Shown here: positions 1 to 7,229 of the stretch, one piece after another
Position numbering within the stretch: position 1 is the stretch's first letter
Layout: each line of letters begins with the position of its first letter
Assembly (NCBI GenBank): GCA_003132825.1
Contig: PKYX01000455.1
Span: forward strand, 1-14,957
Direction: 5' to 3'
DNA length: 14,957 nt
DNA from: Acidobacteriaceae bacterium
GTDB lineage: Bacteria; Acidobacteriota; Terriglobia; Terriglobales; Acidobacteriaceae
The notes under the pieces: generated by a model
Databases searched by the model: none
What the model was told of the DNA's origin: nothing
What the model saw: the letters and a program-made list of their open reading frames with translations, nothing else
Translations under genes and position numbers: made by a program

Positions 1-173
1 ATGAGCAGCTTGTAGCTTTCCCGCTGCTACCGAGAGACAGCCGCCCTCGGCTCCCCTGGGCTCGATCCTCGAATGGGGTCGAGCGGTGGTGCCGCTTCCA
101 CGCAATACGCAGGGGGTGGTGCCGGCGCGGGCGGCCCTGCGGGGCCCTACCTTTTCACCTTTTCAACCAAACC
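1..173. other. Intergenic stretch with several hairpins
   Basis: No credible gene is seen here. On the plus strand the potential stems are AGCAGC (4-9) with GCTGCT (23-28); AGCCG (39-43) with CGGCT (48-52) around a 4-base loop; a 9-bp stem with one G-T pair, 60-68 with 76-84; and AGCGG (82-86) with CCGCT (92-96). The 10-mer GGTGGTGCCG occurs twice as a direct repeat (85-94 and 115-124). Lying just past the stop of the minus-strand receptor gene, the hairpins could stabilise or end its transcript, but none is followed by a T-run on either strand, so no intrinsic terminator is called. A dispersed palindromic repeat is an alternative. Confidence 0.4.
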
Positions 174-3100
174 CTAAAAACTCACCCGCGCAGCCAGTTG
201 CACGATACGCTCGGTGTGCAAAGTATTCAGGCCAGTGCCAAGATCGGTCGAGGTGATCTGGCCGAAGGTACTGCTGTTGATATTGATGTCCGGATTGGCA
301 AACTCCGGGTGGTTGAACACGTTGAACGCCTCTACCCGGAATTCGACACTCAGACTCTCCGTAATCGGGGTGGTCTTGGCCAGCGCCATATCCAGGTTCG
401 TCCGTCCCGGACCGCGGAAGAAATCTCGCGGCAAGCCATATCCCGAAGTCGGCACTGTAAAAGCCGCCGGGTTGAAGTAGAAATTGCCGGTGGTGCCGTT
501 GAGGGTCGAAGAGCTGTGCGGGTCCAGCAGGGGAATGCTATTGAATCCCGGCGCGAAGGCGGCGTTCACCAGGTTGGCATCCCCGGCCCCGGATGGTCCC
601 GGGTCCTGGGGATTCACCGACTCGCCGGCGTTAATGCTGAGCGGGAACCCCGTCCGCCAGCTAAGAATCGGATACAGACTCCAGCCTTTGATCAGCCGTC
701 TTGGGCCCGAACCCCAGGCTCGGTCCAAGGGCAAATCCCATCCGCCGCTGAAGGTAATCCGCTGCGTAATGTCAAAGTCGGATGAACTGCGAAATTGCTC
801 GGGGCTGTAGAACGGGACCTGCGAATCGCGGTTCCGGAACCCGGATGCATTGTCAATGCTATGGCCAAAGGTGTAGGCCAGCGTGAAATAGGTCGTTCCC
901 AGGAACCGGGTCTCTCCCGGCTGCTTGGTGAGCGAGGTTTCCAAGCTATTGAAGTTCGCAAAACTGATATTTTTGAACTCCAGGGCATTCGAGAGCGGGC
1001 ACTCGGCGGTGCCCCCGAGACTGCCACAGAGGCTGGCGAAGCTGGCGTTCTGACTAAGGTTCAGAACCCGATCGTCGGTTCCGAGGACGAATGGATTCAC
1101 GTCCTCGAGCGAGGTCAGCCCTTTCGAGCTGCTGCCGACGTAGCTGATCTCGCTCGTCAGATTGCTCGCCAGCTGGTGCTGCAGGCTCAAGTTGTACTGG
1201 TAGGTATAGGGCGTGTGGAGATGTGGATCTACGAAGTAGATCGCGCTCCCGCCAAAGGGGATGAATTGCCCGTTGGCAAATGCGCTCGTGGCCGTGGGCG
1301 GCGTGGAAGGGAATGGGTTGCCCGGAAAGCCGCCTGCAATCCACGGGTTGCTGTAAAAGGCCGTCTGCGAAGGATAGCCTGGATTCGCGGCGCTTCCAGC
1401 GGTGCAGAACTGCGTGGTCGGATCCACATTCTGCGCCGGGCATGCATACGCGGCCAACTGCTCGCTGTAGAAGGGCGGAGCGCCATTGAACTGCAGGTTG
1501 TCTTCGCCCTTGAGGACATCATAGAAGACTCCGACACCTCCGCGAAAGCTGGTCTTGCCGCTACCCCAGGGATCCCAGGCGAATCCGAATCGCGGCGCAA
1601 AGTTGTCCTTGTCGGGAAAGTTGACGCCCCGGGGAGCGCCCGCGTCTCCGGGAAATACCAGGCCCAGCGGCGCGTTCGGGAACCTGGTCGATTGGTCTCC
1701 CGGAACGAGCGAAAAGGTTCTTCCCTGAGTATCGGTGTTGGGAGTGCTGTACTCATAGCGAATCCCCAAGGTGAGGGTCAAACGCTTGCTGGCCCGCCAC
1801 TCATCCTGCGCGAACCCATAGCTTGCCTTGCTGCGAAAGTTGTTGCGGGCGTTGGGTCCTTCAAACAGGTTGTTTGGAATTCCTACCAGGAAATCGGCGA
1901 GGCTGTTGCCGGTGCCGATCCCGCCCTGATCATAGGGGCCGATAAAGGCGTAACTGCCATCGCCAAAAAAATCGTAGCGGGTGTTGTTTTGGTAAGCCGA
2001 AAAGCCTCCGCCGAATTTCCACGTGTTGTGCCCTTTGACCCAGGTCAAGGCCTCGGTGAAGGCGTAGGTGTTGCCACTCTCATAACTCGGTCCAGCCTGA
2101 TTGGCTCCGAACGCCAGACCATTGTCAAAGCTCATCAGCGGAGGGCCATTCGGAAGATCGGATGCGATGCCAAAGCCCAACTGACTGGCACTCGGGAGAT
2201 TCGTCGACGGATTGTTTCCCACCTGGTAGTGGCGTTGCGCCGTGACCCGGATGTCGTTGAGCACCGTCGGCGAGAACGTCCGGGTGTACGCTAGGTTCGA
2301 AAAGTACGAATTGATCTGGTTCGTGCTGGGGTAGCCACCGACAGTCGCGCCATAAAGATCCGAAAGTCCGAAGGGCTGGATCTGAGGATTGCGGGTTCCC
2401 CCAACCGTCGCCGAAAGCCGGTCGTTTGGCGTGATGTTGAAATCAAGTTTTCCCGTTAGCTCATTGTTGTTATCCGTGCTGCCCGCGGCCGAAGAGAGCA
2501 GGCCGCTCGGGGATGTGGGAACGAGTCCGGCCGCAATGTATTGCGCGGCGGCGGGGTCAATCTTGGTGGGGTCGATCACGGCCTGCGCGGCCAGCGCTGG
2601 GTTGGCTTGAAAGTAAGGATTCGCCTGGAGAAACGCAGCCACGGCGGGATCGGGCGCCCCATTGGCTGCTTGCGAGAAATCCCCATTCAGTTCGGCCGGC
2701 GTGAAGGTCGTGATCTCGGATTCCACCTGGGTCTCGGTCTGCCGCTGCCCCTGGTAGGCGATGAAGAAAAAGGCGCGATCCTGGCCGCTGAACAGCCGCG
2801 GGATCGAAACCGGACCGCCAATCGTGCCTCCGAACTGTTGCCGCTTCAAATCGTTTCGCGGCAGCCCGTCCTGAATATTGAAGTAAGAGTTGGCGTCGAA
2901 GTCGGTGTTGCGAGCGAAGTCAAACGCGCTGCCATGCAAATGATTGGTCCCGGACTTGGTCACCACGCTGATGATGCCGGCGCCGTTGCGCCCGTATTCC
3001 GCCGTGTAGTTGCTGGTGAGAATGCGGAACTCCGCCACCGAGTCCGGGTTCGGGTTGTAAACCACTTCATTGCCCAATAAGTCGTTATTCGCTCCGCCGT

Positions 3101-3689
3101 CGAGCAGGTAGGTAACGGAATCCGCTCGCCCGCCTCCCACGCTGAAGCCGCTGACGCCTCCGATGCCCTGCCCAAGGTTGTCATCCGGGTTGTCTTCGGT
3201 GACTCCCGGCTGCAGCAGAGCCAGATTCAGCACATTGCGGCCGTTCAGCGGCAGATTCACGATGGGACGGCTGGTGACCGACTGACCGAGTGTCGGATTC
3301 ACTGTCTCGATCGCGCTGGCCACCCCCGACACTTCGACCGTCTGGCTCACGGCGCCAACCTGCAATTGCAGGTTCACGCGCGCCTGCTGGTTGATCTCGA
3401 GCCTGACTCGATCCGTCGCCATCTTGGCGAAACCCGCATGTTCCGCGGTTACTATGTAGGAGCCGATGGGCAAATCAAGAACCCGGTAGTTGCCCTCCCC
3501 GTCGGTCTCGGCCTTGGCCGGGACATTGGTTGTCACATTGGTGACGGTGATCAGCACTCTGGGCACGGCCGCGCCTTGCGGGTCCGTGACCTGTCCGAGA
3601 ATGGAGGCGGTCGCCGACTGCGCGCCTGCCGATCCAACCAACATTGCGAGACCTAGGAAAGCGGAAACGACCATCGTGACAGTACGCAT
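174..3689 (-). CDS. TonB-dependent receptor with carboxypeptidase-regulatory-like N-terminal domain (Oar-like outer-membrane protein)
   Basis: Complete outer-membrane receptor of 1,171 residues. Residues 1-23 form a signal peptide with likely cleavage at GSAGA/Q. Residues about 27-110 read as a carboxypeptidase-regulatory-like beta-sandwich (GQVTDPQGAAVPRVLITV ... GNYRVLDLPIGSYIV). Residues about 125-245 are the plug (LPLNGRNVLNLALLQPGV; YLLDGG; EFRILTSNYTAEYGRNG; GIISVVTKSGTNHLHG), and the rest is a beta-barrel rich in aromatic residues, ending in RVSF with the terminal Phe usual for outer-membrane barrels. The family imports ligands using TonB/ExbBD energy; the substrate cannot be read from sequence. 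No TonB box is obvious and there is no SusD partner, so this is not a SusCD pair. It is divergent from the GH30 gene, suggesting but not proving a saccharide ligand. The ATG at 3689 has a purine-rich AAAGGGTGG upstream. The frame is intact throughout. Confidence 0.93.
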   Translation of the reverse strand: MRTVTMVVSAFLGLAMLVGSAGAQSATASILGQVTDPQGAAVPRVLITVTNVTTNVPAKAETDGEGNYRVLDLPIGSYIVTAEHAGFAKMATDRVRLEINQQARVNLQLQVGAVSQTVEVSGVASAIETVNPTLGQSVTSRPIVNLPLNGRNVLNLALLQPGVTEDNPDDNLGQGIGGVSGFSVGGGRADSVTYLLDGGANNDLLGNEVVYNPNPDSVAEFRILTSNYTAEYGRNGAGIISVVTKSGTNHLHGSAFDFARNTDFDANSYFNIQDGLPRNDLKRQQFGGTIGGPVSIPRLFSGQDRAFFFIAYQGQRQTETQVESEITTFTPAELNGDFSQAANGAPDPAVAAFLQANPYFQANPALAAQAVIDPTKIDPAAAQYIAAGLVPTSPSGLLSSAAGSTDNNNELTGKLDFNITPNDRLSATVGGTRNPQIQPFGLSDLYGATVGGYPSTNQINSYFSNLAYTRTFSPTVLNDIRVTAQRHYQVGNNPSTNLPSASQLGFGIASDLPNGPPLMSFDNGLAFGANQAGPSYESGNTYAFTEALTWVKGHNTWKFGGGFSAYQNNTRYDFFGDGSYAFIGPYDQGGIGTGNSLADFLVGIPNNLFEGPNARNNFRSKASYGFAQDEWRASKRLTLTLGIRYEYSTPNTDTQGRTFSLVPGDQSTRFPNAPLGLVFPGDAGAPRGVNFPDKDNFAPRFGFAWDPWGSGKTSFRGGVGVFYDVLKGEDNLQFNGAPPFYSEQLAAYACPAQNVDPTTQFCTAGSAANPGYPSQTAFYSNPWIAGGFPGNPFPSTPPTATSAFANGQFIPFGGSAIYFVDPHLHTPYTYQYNLSLQHQLASNLTSEISYVGSSSKGLTSLEDVNPFVLGTDDRVLNLSQNASFASLCGSLGGTAECPLSNALEFKNISFANFNSLETSLTKQPGETRFLGTTYFTLAYTFGHSIDNASGFRNRDSQVPFYSPEQFRSSSDFDITQRITFSGGWDLPLDRAWGSGPRRLIKGWSLYPILSWRTGFPLSINAGESVNPQDPGPSGAGDANLVNAAFAPGFNSIPLLDPHSSSTLNGTTGNFYFNPAAFTVPTSGYGLPRDFFRGPGRTNLDMALAKTTPITESLSVEFRVEAFNVFNHPEFANPDININSSTFGQITSTDLGTGLNTLHTERIVQLAARVSF

Positions 3690-3783
3690 AGTCCACCCTT
3701 TCGATCAACCTGTAATCAGCGAGCTCTAACTACGAAGTGCGCGACGGGATCTTGCCAGCAATGAGAACCGCCAGCGAAACCGG

Positions 3784-3806
3784 TAACAGTTTTGTGATGG
3801 CTGTTA
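3784..3806. promoter_or_regulatory. Inverted repeat TAACAG-N11-CTGTTA, possible operator
   Basis: TAACAG at 3784-3789 faces CTGTTA at 3801-3806, a perfect 6-bp dyad with 17 bp between arm centres. It sits about 95-117 bp upstream of the receptor start, and the minus-strand copy extended to CATAACAG recurs in the other orientation at 4027-4034 nearer the GH30 gene. A shared regulator binding both sides of the spacer would fit divergent control. This is inference from symmetry and position only, and a 6-bp dyad can occur by chance. Confidence 0.22.
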
Positions 3807-3855
3807 TGTATCCACCGGTGCCGACGAATGAACCGGGGCCGCAGGCACGAAGCTT

Positions 3856-3987
3856 ATGAACCAAAGCGATGAGCAATCAACGATCCATACCATCTACGCC
3901 AGAAAGATGGACGCTTCTCAGTTCGCCTGGATAGCGAAATCCGTGGGATTGAAGTTTACAATTCAGTTTTCCGGAGCCTGCGACTGA
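3856..3987 (+). CDS. Doubtful small ORF, 43 residues
   Basis: The ORF runs from ATG 3856 to TGA 3985-3987 and reads MNQSDEQSTIHTIYARKMDA and on to a C-terminal SGACD. I recognise no family, signal peptide or membrane segment. Only a weak GCAGG lies upstream, poorly spaced. Codon third positions are less GC-rich than in the flanking genes, which may mean it is simply unselected intergenic sequence. It is listed because it is the only open stretch in this part of the spacer that starts with ATG and has a mixed, protein-like composition. Most likely not a gene. Confidence 0.12.
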   Translation: MNQSDEQSTIHTIYARKMDASQFAWIAKSVGLKFTIQFSGACD

Positions 3988-4074
3988 CCCGCCCCGGTGG
4001 CTGAGCTCGCCGATGAAACAAGACTGCATAACAGTCATTGTGTAGTTCGCCTCAGCTGGGGTGGCGTGGGGGGA

Positions 4075-4089
4075 CGGGCGACGTGCCCG
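4075..4089. repeat. GC-rich hairpin, possible REP-like unit
   Basis: CGGGC (4075-4079) and GCCCG (4085-4089) form a perfect 5-bp stem around GACGT, inside a GC-rich block from about 4060 to 4130. Short GC-rich palindromes of this kind are often dispersed extragenic repeats in large soil-bacterial genomes. Whether this one is repeated cannot be decided from a single window. There is no T-run, so it is not an intrinsic terminator. Confidence 0.2.
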
Positions 4090-4181
4090 CCCAGCCGAAC
4101 CCGGCAGCGCTGGCGGCGGACCACGGGCCCGCGCATCGAGACCCGGTTTCTCGCTCCATTGTGATTTGGGGGACTTTTAGG

Positions 4182-4237
4182 CTCGAGGAATTCGCGTGGT
4201 ACCCTAGGACTCGCCTGCAGTAGACCGAGTGTCTAGA
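4182..4237. other. Polylinker-like cluster of six 6-bp palindromes
   Basis: Within 56 bp the sequence carries CTCGAG (4182-4187), GAATTC (4188-4193, directly abutting), GGTACC (4198-4203), CCTAGG (4203-4208, overlapping by one base), CTGCAG (4215-4220) and TCTAGA (4232-4237). These are the recognition sequences of XhoI, EcoRI, KpnI, AvrII, PstI and XbaI. Less than one 6-bp palindrome would be expected by chance in this length. It lies 29-84 bp upstream of the GH30 ATG. It may be coincidence, a trace of cloned DNA or vector, or a set of protein-binding dyads; the sequence alone does not decide. Confidence 0.4.
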
Positions 4238-4265
4238 GCCACCAGATCATCGTAAGGGCAGCGCC

Positions 4266-5672
4266 ATGTCCCCGGGTACTCGCCGAGATTTTCTCACTCT
4301 CACCGCCGCCGCTGCCGCTTCGCTGGCAGCCTCGAATGGCTCGCCGCTCTGGGCTGCTCCCCCTCGAGTCCAAGCCTGGGCGACCTCGAAGGACAAGCGA
4401 TGGGGGCCCATCTCCCCGTCCGCATGGCATCCCTTGCGTCCGAATTCCAAAGCCATTCGTGTCGATCGCGCCGATCAACGGCAGTCGATTCTCGGCTTCG
4501 GCGCCGCCTTCACCGACGCCTCCTGTTACTGGTTCGATAAACTCACCCCGCAGGAGCGGCGCCCTGTGCTCGCCGAATTATTCGGTTCCTCGGGCCTTCG
4601 CCTCTCGGTTTGCCGCACCTGCATCGGTTCGAGCGACTACTCCGCTAGTCTTTACAGTTTCGATGAAAGCCCCGAACCGGACCCGGAACTGAAACACTTC
4701 ACGATCGAGCATGACCGCGGAGCCATTCTGCCCACGCTGCGCGCCGCCCGCGAGATCAATCCGCAGTTATTCCTCTTTTCTTCCCCTTGGAGTCCTCCGG
4801 GATGGATGAAGGCCGGCGGCACCATGCTAGGGGGCTCGATGCGCAAGCAGTATTTCGCCGCCTACGCCCAGTATTTCGTAAAGTTTCTCGAGGCCTATTC
4901 GGGCGAGGGAGTCAAGATTCAGGCGGTAACGGTCCAGAACGAGGTCGATACCGACCAGAACGGCAGAATGCCCGCCGCGCTATGGGGGCAAGAGTACGAA
5001 ATCGAATTTGTAAAGGGCCATCTCGGCCCCGCCTTCGAGCGCGCCGCTCTCGACACGAAGATCTGGGTTCTCGACCACAACTACAATCTGTGGGGGCGGG
5101 CGATCGATGAACTGAGCGATCCCGCCGTCAACCAGTACGTGGAGGGAATCGCCTGGCACGGCTACGCCGGCACTCCCGATGCCATGACTCGCGTGCACGA
5201 CGCCTTCCCCGCGAAACACTGCTACTGGACCGAAGGCGGCCCCGACTACAGCGCGCCAGACTATCTGACCGACTGGGCGAGTTGGTCCCATACCTTCAGC
5301 GAAGTGTTGCGCAACCGCGCCGAGTGCATCGTGGGGTGGAATCTGTTGCTGGATGAAAAGGGCACTCCGAACATCGGCCCTTTCTCCTGCGGCGGCCTGC
5401 TCACGGTCGACTCCAAGACTCACCAACTGACCCGCAGCGGCCAGTATTGGGCCTTCGCGCACTATTCCAAATCGATCGAGCGGGGGGCCCGCGTCATCGC
5501 CTCGCACGGCGAGTGGGACGGAATCAGCCATGTTGCGCTAGAGAATCCCAATGGCAGCCACGTCCTGGTGATCACCAATCAGGCCGAGGAGCAACCCGTC
5601 CAGTGCCAGTCCGGCGGCCAGGGTTTCGATCTGACGCTCGACCGAGACTCGGTCACGACCGTTACCTGGTAA
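4266..5672 (+). CDS. Tat-exported GH30 family glycoside hydrolase (glucosylceramidase-like)
   Basis: Complete protein of 468 residues, normal for GH30, a retaining beta-glycosidase family (glucosylceramidase, beta-1,6-glucanase, beta-xylosidase and related activities). The N-terminus has a twin-arginine signal (TRRDFLTL, residues 5-12), then an Ala-rich stretch, with cleavage near residue 31. The family opening ILGFGAAFTDASCYWFDKL is present. The likely acid/base is Glu226 in TVQNEVD, preceded by the conserved clan-A Asn, and the likely nucleophile is Glu323 in YWTEGGPDY. The C-terminal beta-sandwich appears complete (HVLVITNQAEEQPV). The ATG at 4266 follows a purine-rich GTAAGGG. The exact substrate is open; Tat export implies folding in the cytoplasm and action in the periplasm or outside. 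Divergent pairing with a TonB-dependent receptor suggests glycan or glycolipid scavenging (inference). Confidence 0.92.
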   Translation: MSPGTRRDFLTLTAAAAASLAASNGSPLWAAPPRVQAWATSKDKRWGPISPSAWHPLRPNSKAIRVDRADQRQSILGFGAAFTDASCYWFDKLTPQERRPVLAELFGSSGLRLSVCRTCIGSSDYSASLYSFDESPEPDPELKHFTIEHDRGAILPTLRAAREINPQLFLFSSPWSPPGWMKAGGTMLGGSMRKQYFAAYAQYFVKFLEAYSGEGVKIQAVTVQNEVDTDQNGRMPAALWGQEYEIEFVKGHLGPAFERAALDTKIWVLDHNYNLWGRAIDELSDPAVNQYVEGIAWHGYAGTPDAMTRVHDAFPAKHCYWTEGGPDYSAPDYLTDWASWSHTFSEVLRNRAECIVGWNLLLDEKGTPNIGPFSCGGLLTVDSKTHQLTRSGQYWAFAHYSKSIERGARVIASHGEWDGISHVALENPNGSHVLVITNQAEEQPVQCQSGGQGFDLTLDRDSVTTVTW

Positions 5673-5717
5673 TCGAGTCCTGAGATCATCGCGACCTGGA
5701 CGGCCATTCCCGCGGCC

Positions 5718-6629
5718 TCAAGCCCCGCTCGCGGTCCCCTGATCGACAACGTACACACGCCCCGGCCCGGCCGCCTGGATGTTGTTCTTCTGAAAGGTCT
5801 CCTTGATGCGTCGCCGCAGTTCGCGGCTCACGCCATACTGTTTGTTCGGACGTGTCTTGGCCAGCATCAGGTACTCCACCTCGCCATTGCTCACGCGCTC
5901 AATGCCCGGCACTTGAATGTCGCTGACGAGGTCAGTCTCGAACACCGGATCGTGCCGCACCTCATCGCCCACTTGCTTGAGCAAACTGATGACGCGATCG
6001 GTCGGCTCGCCATAGGCAGTCGTGATGTGCAAGGTCAACTGCGACCAGTCGCGGGTGGTGTTTGAGACAATCTTGATTTCGCTGTTGGGTACGGTGTGCA
6101 GCGTGCCATCGTCATCCCGCAGCACCGTGCGCCGCAGGCTCATGTCCTCCACCGTGCCCTTGACCCCCGCGATGCGCACCGTATCCCCGATGTCGTACTG
6201 GTTCTCGAGCAGAATATAAAAGCCATTGATGAAGTCATGGACCAGGGTCTGCGCGCCAAAGCCAATCGCCAGACCCGCGATGCCGGCGCTCGCCAGCAGC
6301 GGCCCCAGGTTCAGCCCGAAGACTGGCAGCAAGGTGGTCGCCGCGACGAACAGGATCGCAGACACCCCCACGCTGGTGATGACGCTGGCCAGTGTCCGAA
6401 CCTTCTGCGCGCGCACACTGTCGGGGAGGTTGCGGGTCTGCAGTGACACGATCTTGCGGGTGATGGCGCGCAGCAGGCGGATTAGGACAAAAGACCCGAT
6501 CACGATCAGCGGAATCTTGGGCGCGTCGTGGCGCAGAAACGACATACCGTCCTGGCGCCAGGCGTGAAACAGCGACGGCAGGTCCCAGGCATCCGGCACG
6601 GCTTCGAAGCTGAGAAGGCGATTGATCAT
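5718..6629 (-). CDS. MscS-family small-conductance mechanosensitive channel
   Basis: Complete protein of 303 residues, similar in length to E. coli MscS. Membrane segments are visible at about residues 38-58 (IPLIVIGSFVLIRLLRAI) and 83-108 (LASVITSVGVSAILFVAATTL), followed by the Gly/Ala-rich pore helix (LASAGIAGLAIGFGAQTLVH, about residues 115-135) and the family stretch DFINGFYILLENQYDIGDTV. The cytosolic part continues with GTVEDMSLRRTVLRDDDG and VPNSEI, matching the MscS beta domain and alpha/beta C-terminal domain. The family opens under membrane tension to release solutes in hypo-osmotic shock and acts in the inner membrane. The gene ends 45 bp from the convergent GH30 stop. The start at 6629 has no visible Shine-Dalgarno and lies just behind a TATAAT box, so translation may be leaderless. 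Confidence 0.93.
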   Translation of the reverse strand: MINRLLSFEAVPDAWDLPSLFHAWRQDGMSFLRHDAPKIPLIVIGSFVLIRLLRAITRKIVSLQTRNLPDSVRAQKVRTLASVITSVGVSAILFVAATTLLPVFGLNLGPLLASAGIAGLAIGFGAQTLVHDFINGFYILLENQYDIGDTVRIAGVKGTVEDMSLRRTVLRDDDGTLHTVPNSEIKIVSNTTRDWSQLTLHITTAYGEPTDRVISLLKQVGDEVRHDPVFETDLVSDIQVPGIERVSNGEVEYLMLAKTRPNKQYGVSRELRRRIKETFQKNNIQAAGPGRVYVVDQGTASGA

Positions 6630-6638
6630 TCCGGCGCG

Positions 6639-6644
6639 ATTATA
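6639..6644 (-). promoter_or_regulatory. -10 box (TATAAT) immediately upstream of the MscS gene
   Basis: A perfect TATAAT on the minus strand lies 9 bp from the ATG of the channel gene, so transcription would be expected to begin only about 2-4 bases before the start codon. No good -35 is seen 16-18 bp upstream. With no Shine-Dalgarno visible, this fits a leaderless or near-leaderless mRNA, though a chance match in AT-richer spacer DNA is possible. Confidence 0.4.
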
Positions 6645-6682
6645 GCAAGGGGACGACCGACCTTGGGGATCACAGCCCGTCG

Positions 6683-6688
6683 TATAAT
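6683..6688 (+). promoter_or_regulatory. -10 box (TATAAT) of the small exported protein gene
   Basis: A perfect TATAAT lies 33 bp upstream of the GTG start at 6722, giving a predicted leader of about 25-30 bases that contains a GAGGT ribosome site (6713-6717). The -35 region is weak: ACCTTG at 6660-6665 with a 17-bp spacer, or TTGGGG at 6663-6668 with a short one. It is back-to-back with the TATAAT of the channel gene, and the two -35 zones overlap. Confidence 0.5.
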
Positions 6689-6721
6689 TTCTGCATTGAT
6701 GTTCATCCTGTCGAGGTTCCC

Positions 6722-7102
6722 GTGCGATTCCAACTAATTGTATCGATGGTTTGCTCCCTTCTGGTTGCCTGCGCCGTGCCGACGGCGTCCGCGCAGTCCG
6801 GCGTGACTTCTAGTCCCATGCAAGGCGTCGCACCGGGGCAGCAGCCTGGGCAGCGGGCTCAAGAGCCGGGCGCGGACGACGAACTACGCGTGAAAATGGA
6901 AAAGGATATGGCCAAGAAGGCCAATCAGGAGCGGCAAGCCCAGCTGAAGCGAGACACCGAGCAACTGTTCAAGCTGGCGACTGACCTCAAGGAGGAAGTG
7001 GATAAGTCCAACGAAAACCTTCTTTCTTTGGAAGTGATCAAGAAGGCGGAAGAGATTGAGCGCTTGGCTCACAGTATCAAAGATAAAATGAAAGGCAACT
7101 GA
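6722..7102 (+). CDS. Small exported helical protein of unknown function
   Basis: A 126-residue protein beginning at GTG 6722 behind a well-placed GAGGT (6713-6717). Residues 1-25 are a signal peptide. Cleavage could occur at TASA/Q, but LVAC (residues 14-17) also fits a lipobox, so it may be a lipoprotein anchored at Cys17. Residues 26-55 are Gly/Pro/Gln-rich and probably flexible. From about residue 55 to the end the protein is highly charged and helical, likely coiled coil (KKANQERQAQLKRDTEQLFK ... LKEEVDKSNENLLSLEVIKK ... AHSIKDKMKG). I associate the C-terminal pattern with a recurring acidobacterial hypothetical protein, from memory only. No enzymatic motif is visible. It is divergent from the MscS gene, which hints at an envelope role without establishing one. 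Confidence 0.8.
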   Translation: MRFQLIVSMVCSLLVACAVPTASAQSGVTSSPMQGVAPGQQPGQRAQEPGADDELRVKMEKDMAKKANQERQAQLKRDTEQLFKLATDLKEEVDKSNENLLSLEVIKKAEEIERLAHSIKDKMKGN

Positions 7103-7229
7103 TCCCCTTTCCAAAACGCCCCCACGATCAAGCGTCCGCACCGCATGCTCCCGCCGACGCGCAGAATCCCGTCCTCAGGTGTTACTGGCCGACTTTCGTG
7201 GTACCGGTTGTCAGCCGGGTAAAGCCGGG

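Larger units (their letters stand above)
3690..4265. other. 576-bp spacer between divergent receptor and GH30 genes
   Basis: This spacer should hold the promoters of both flanking genes, but no convincing -35/-10 pair was found on either strand. It contains an inverted TAACAG repeat, a 43-codon ORF of doubtful reality, a GC-rich hairpin near 4075-4089 and a tight run of 6-bp palindromes just before the GH30 gene, each listed separately. The octamer CATAACAG appears on the minus strand at 3801-3808 and on the plus strand at 4027-4034. The stretch looks non-coding in all frames apart from the short ORF noted. Confidence 0.6.

Noticed and set aside
60..84. Intrinsic terminator for the receptor gene
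   Set aside because: The stem is good, but there is no T-run after it on the minus strand, and the minus-strand RNA would carry an A-C mismatch at the position that is G-T on the plus strand.
795..2294. Long plus-strand open frame (499 codons) opposite the TonB-dependent receptor
   Set aside because: It is Arg/Gly/Val-rich without recognisable domains and lies wholly within a well-supported gene; such antisense frames are usual in GC-rich DNA with strong codon bias.
3690..4265. Full regulator gene or tRNA in the receptor-GH30 spacer
   Set aside because: No frame shows a helix-turn-helix or other domain, and no cloverleaf with a T-arm was found on reading both strands.
6722..7102. Toxin-antitoxin or other mobile or defence function for the small helical protein
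   Set aside because: It carries a signal peptide, has no partner ORF on the same strand and no catalytic or DNA-binding motif, so export to the envelope is the simpler reading.
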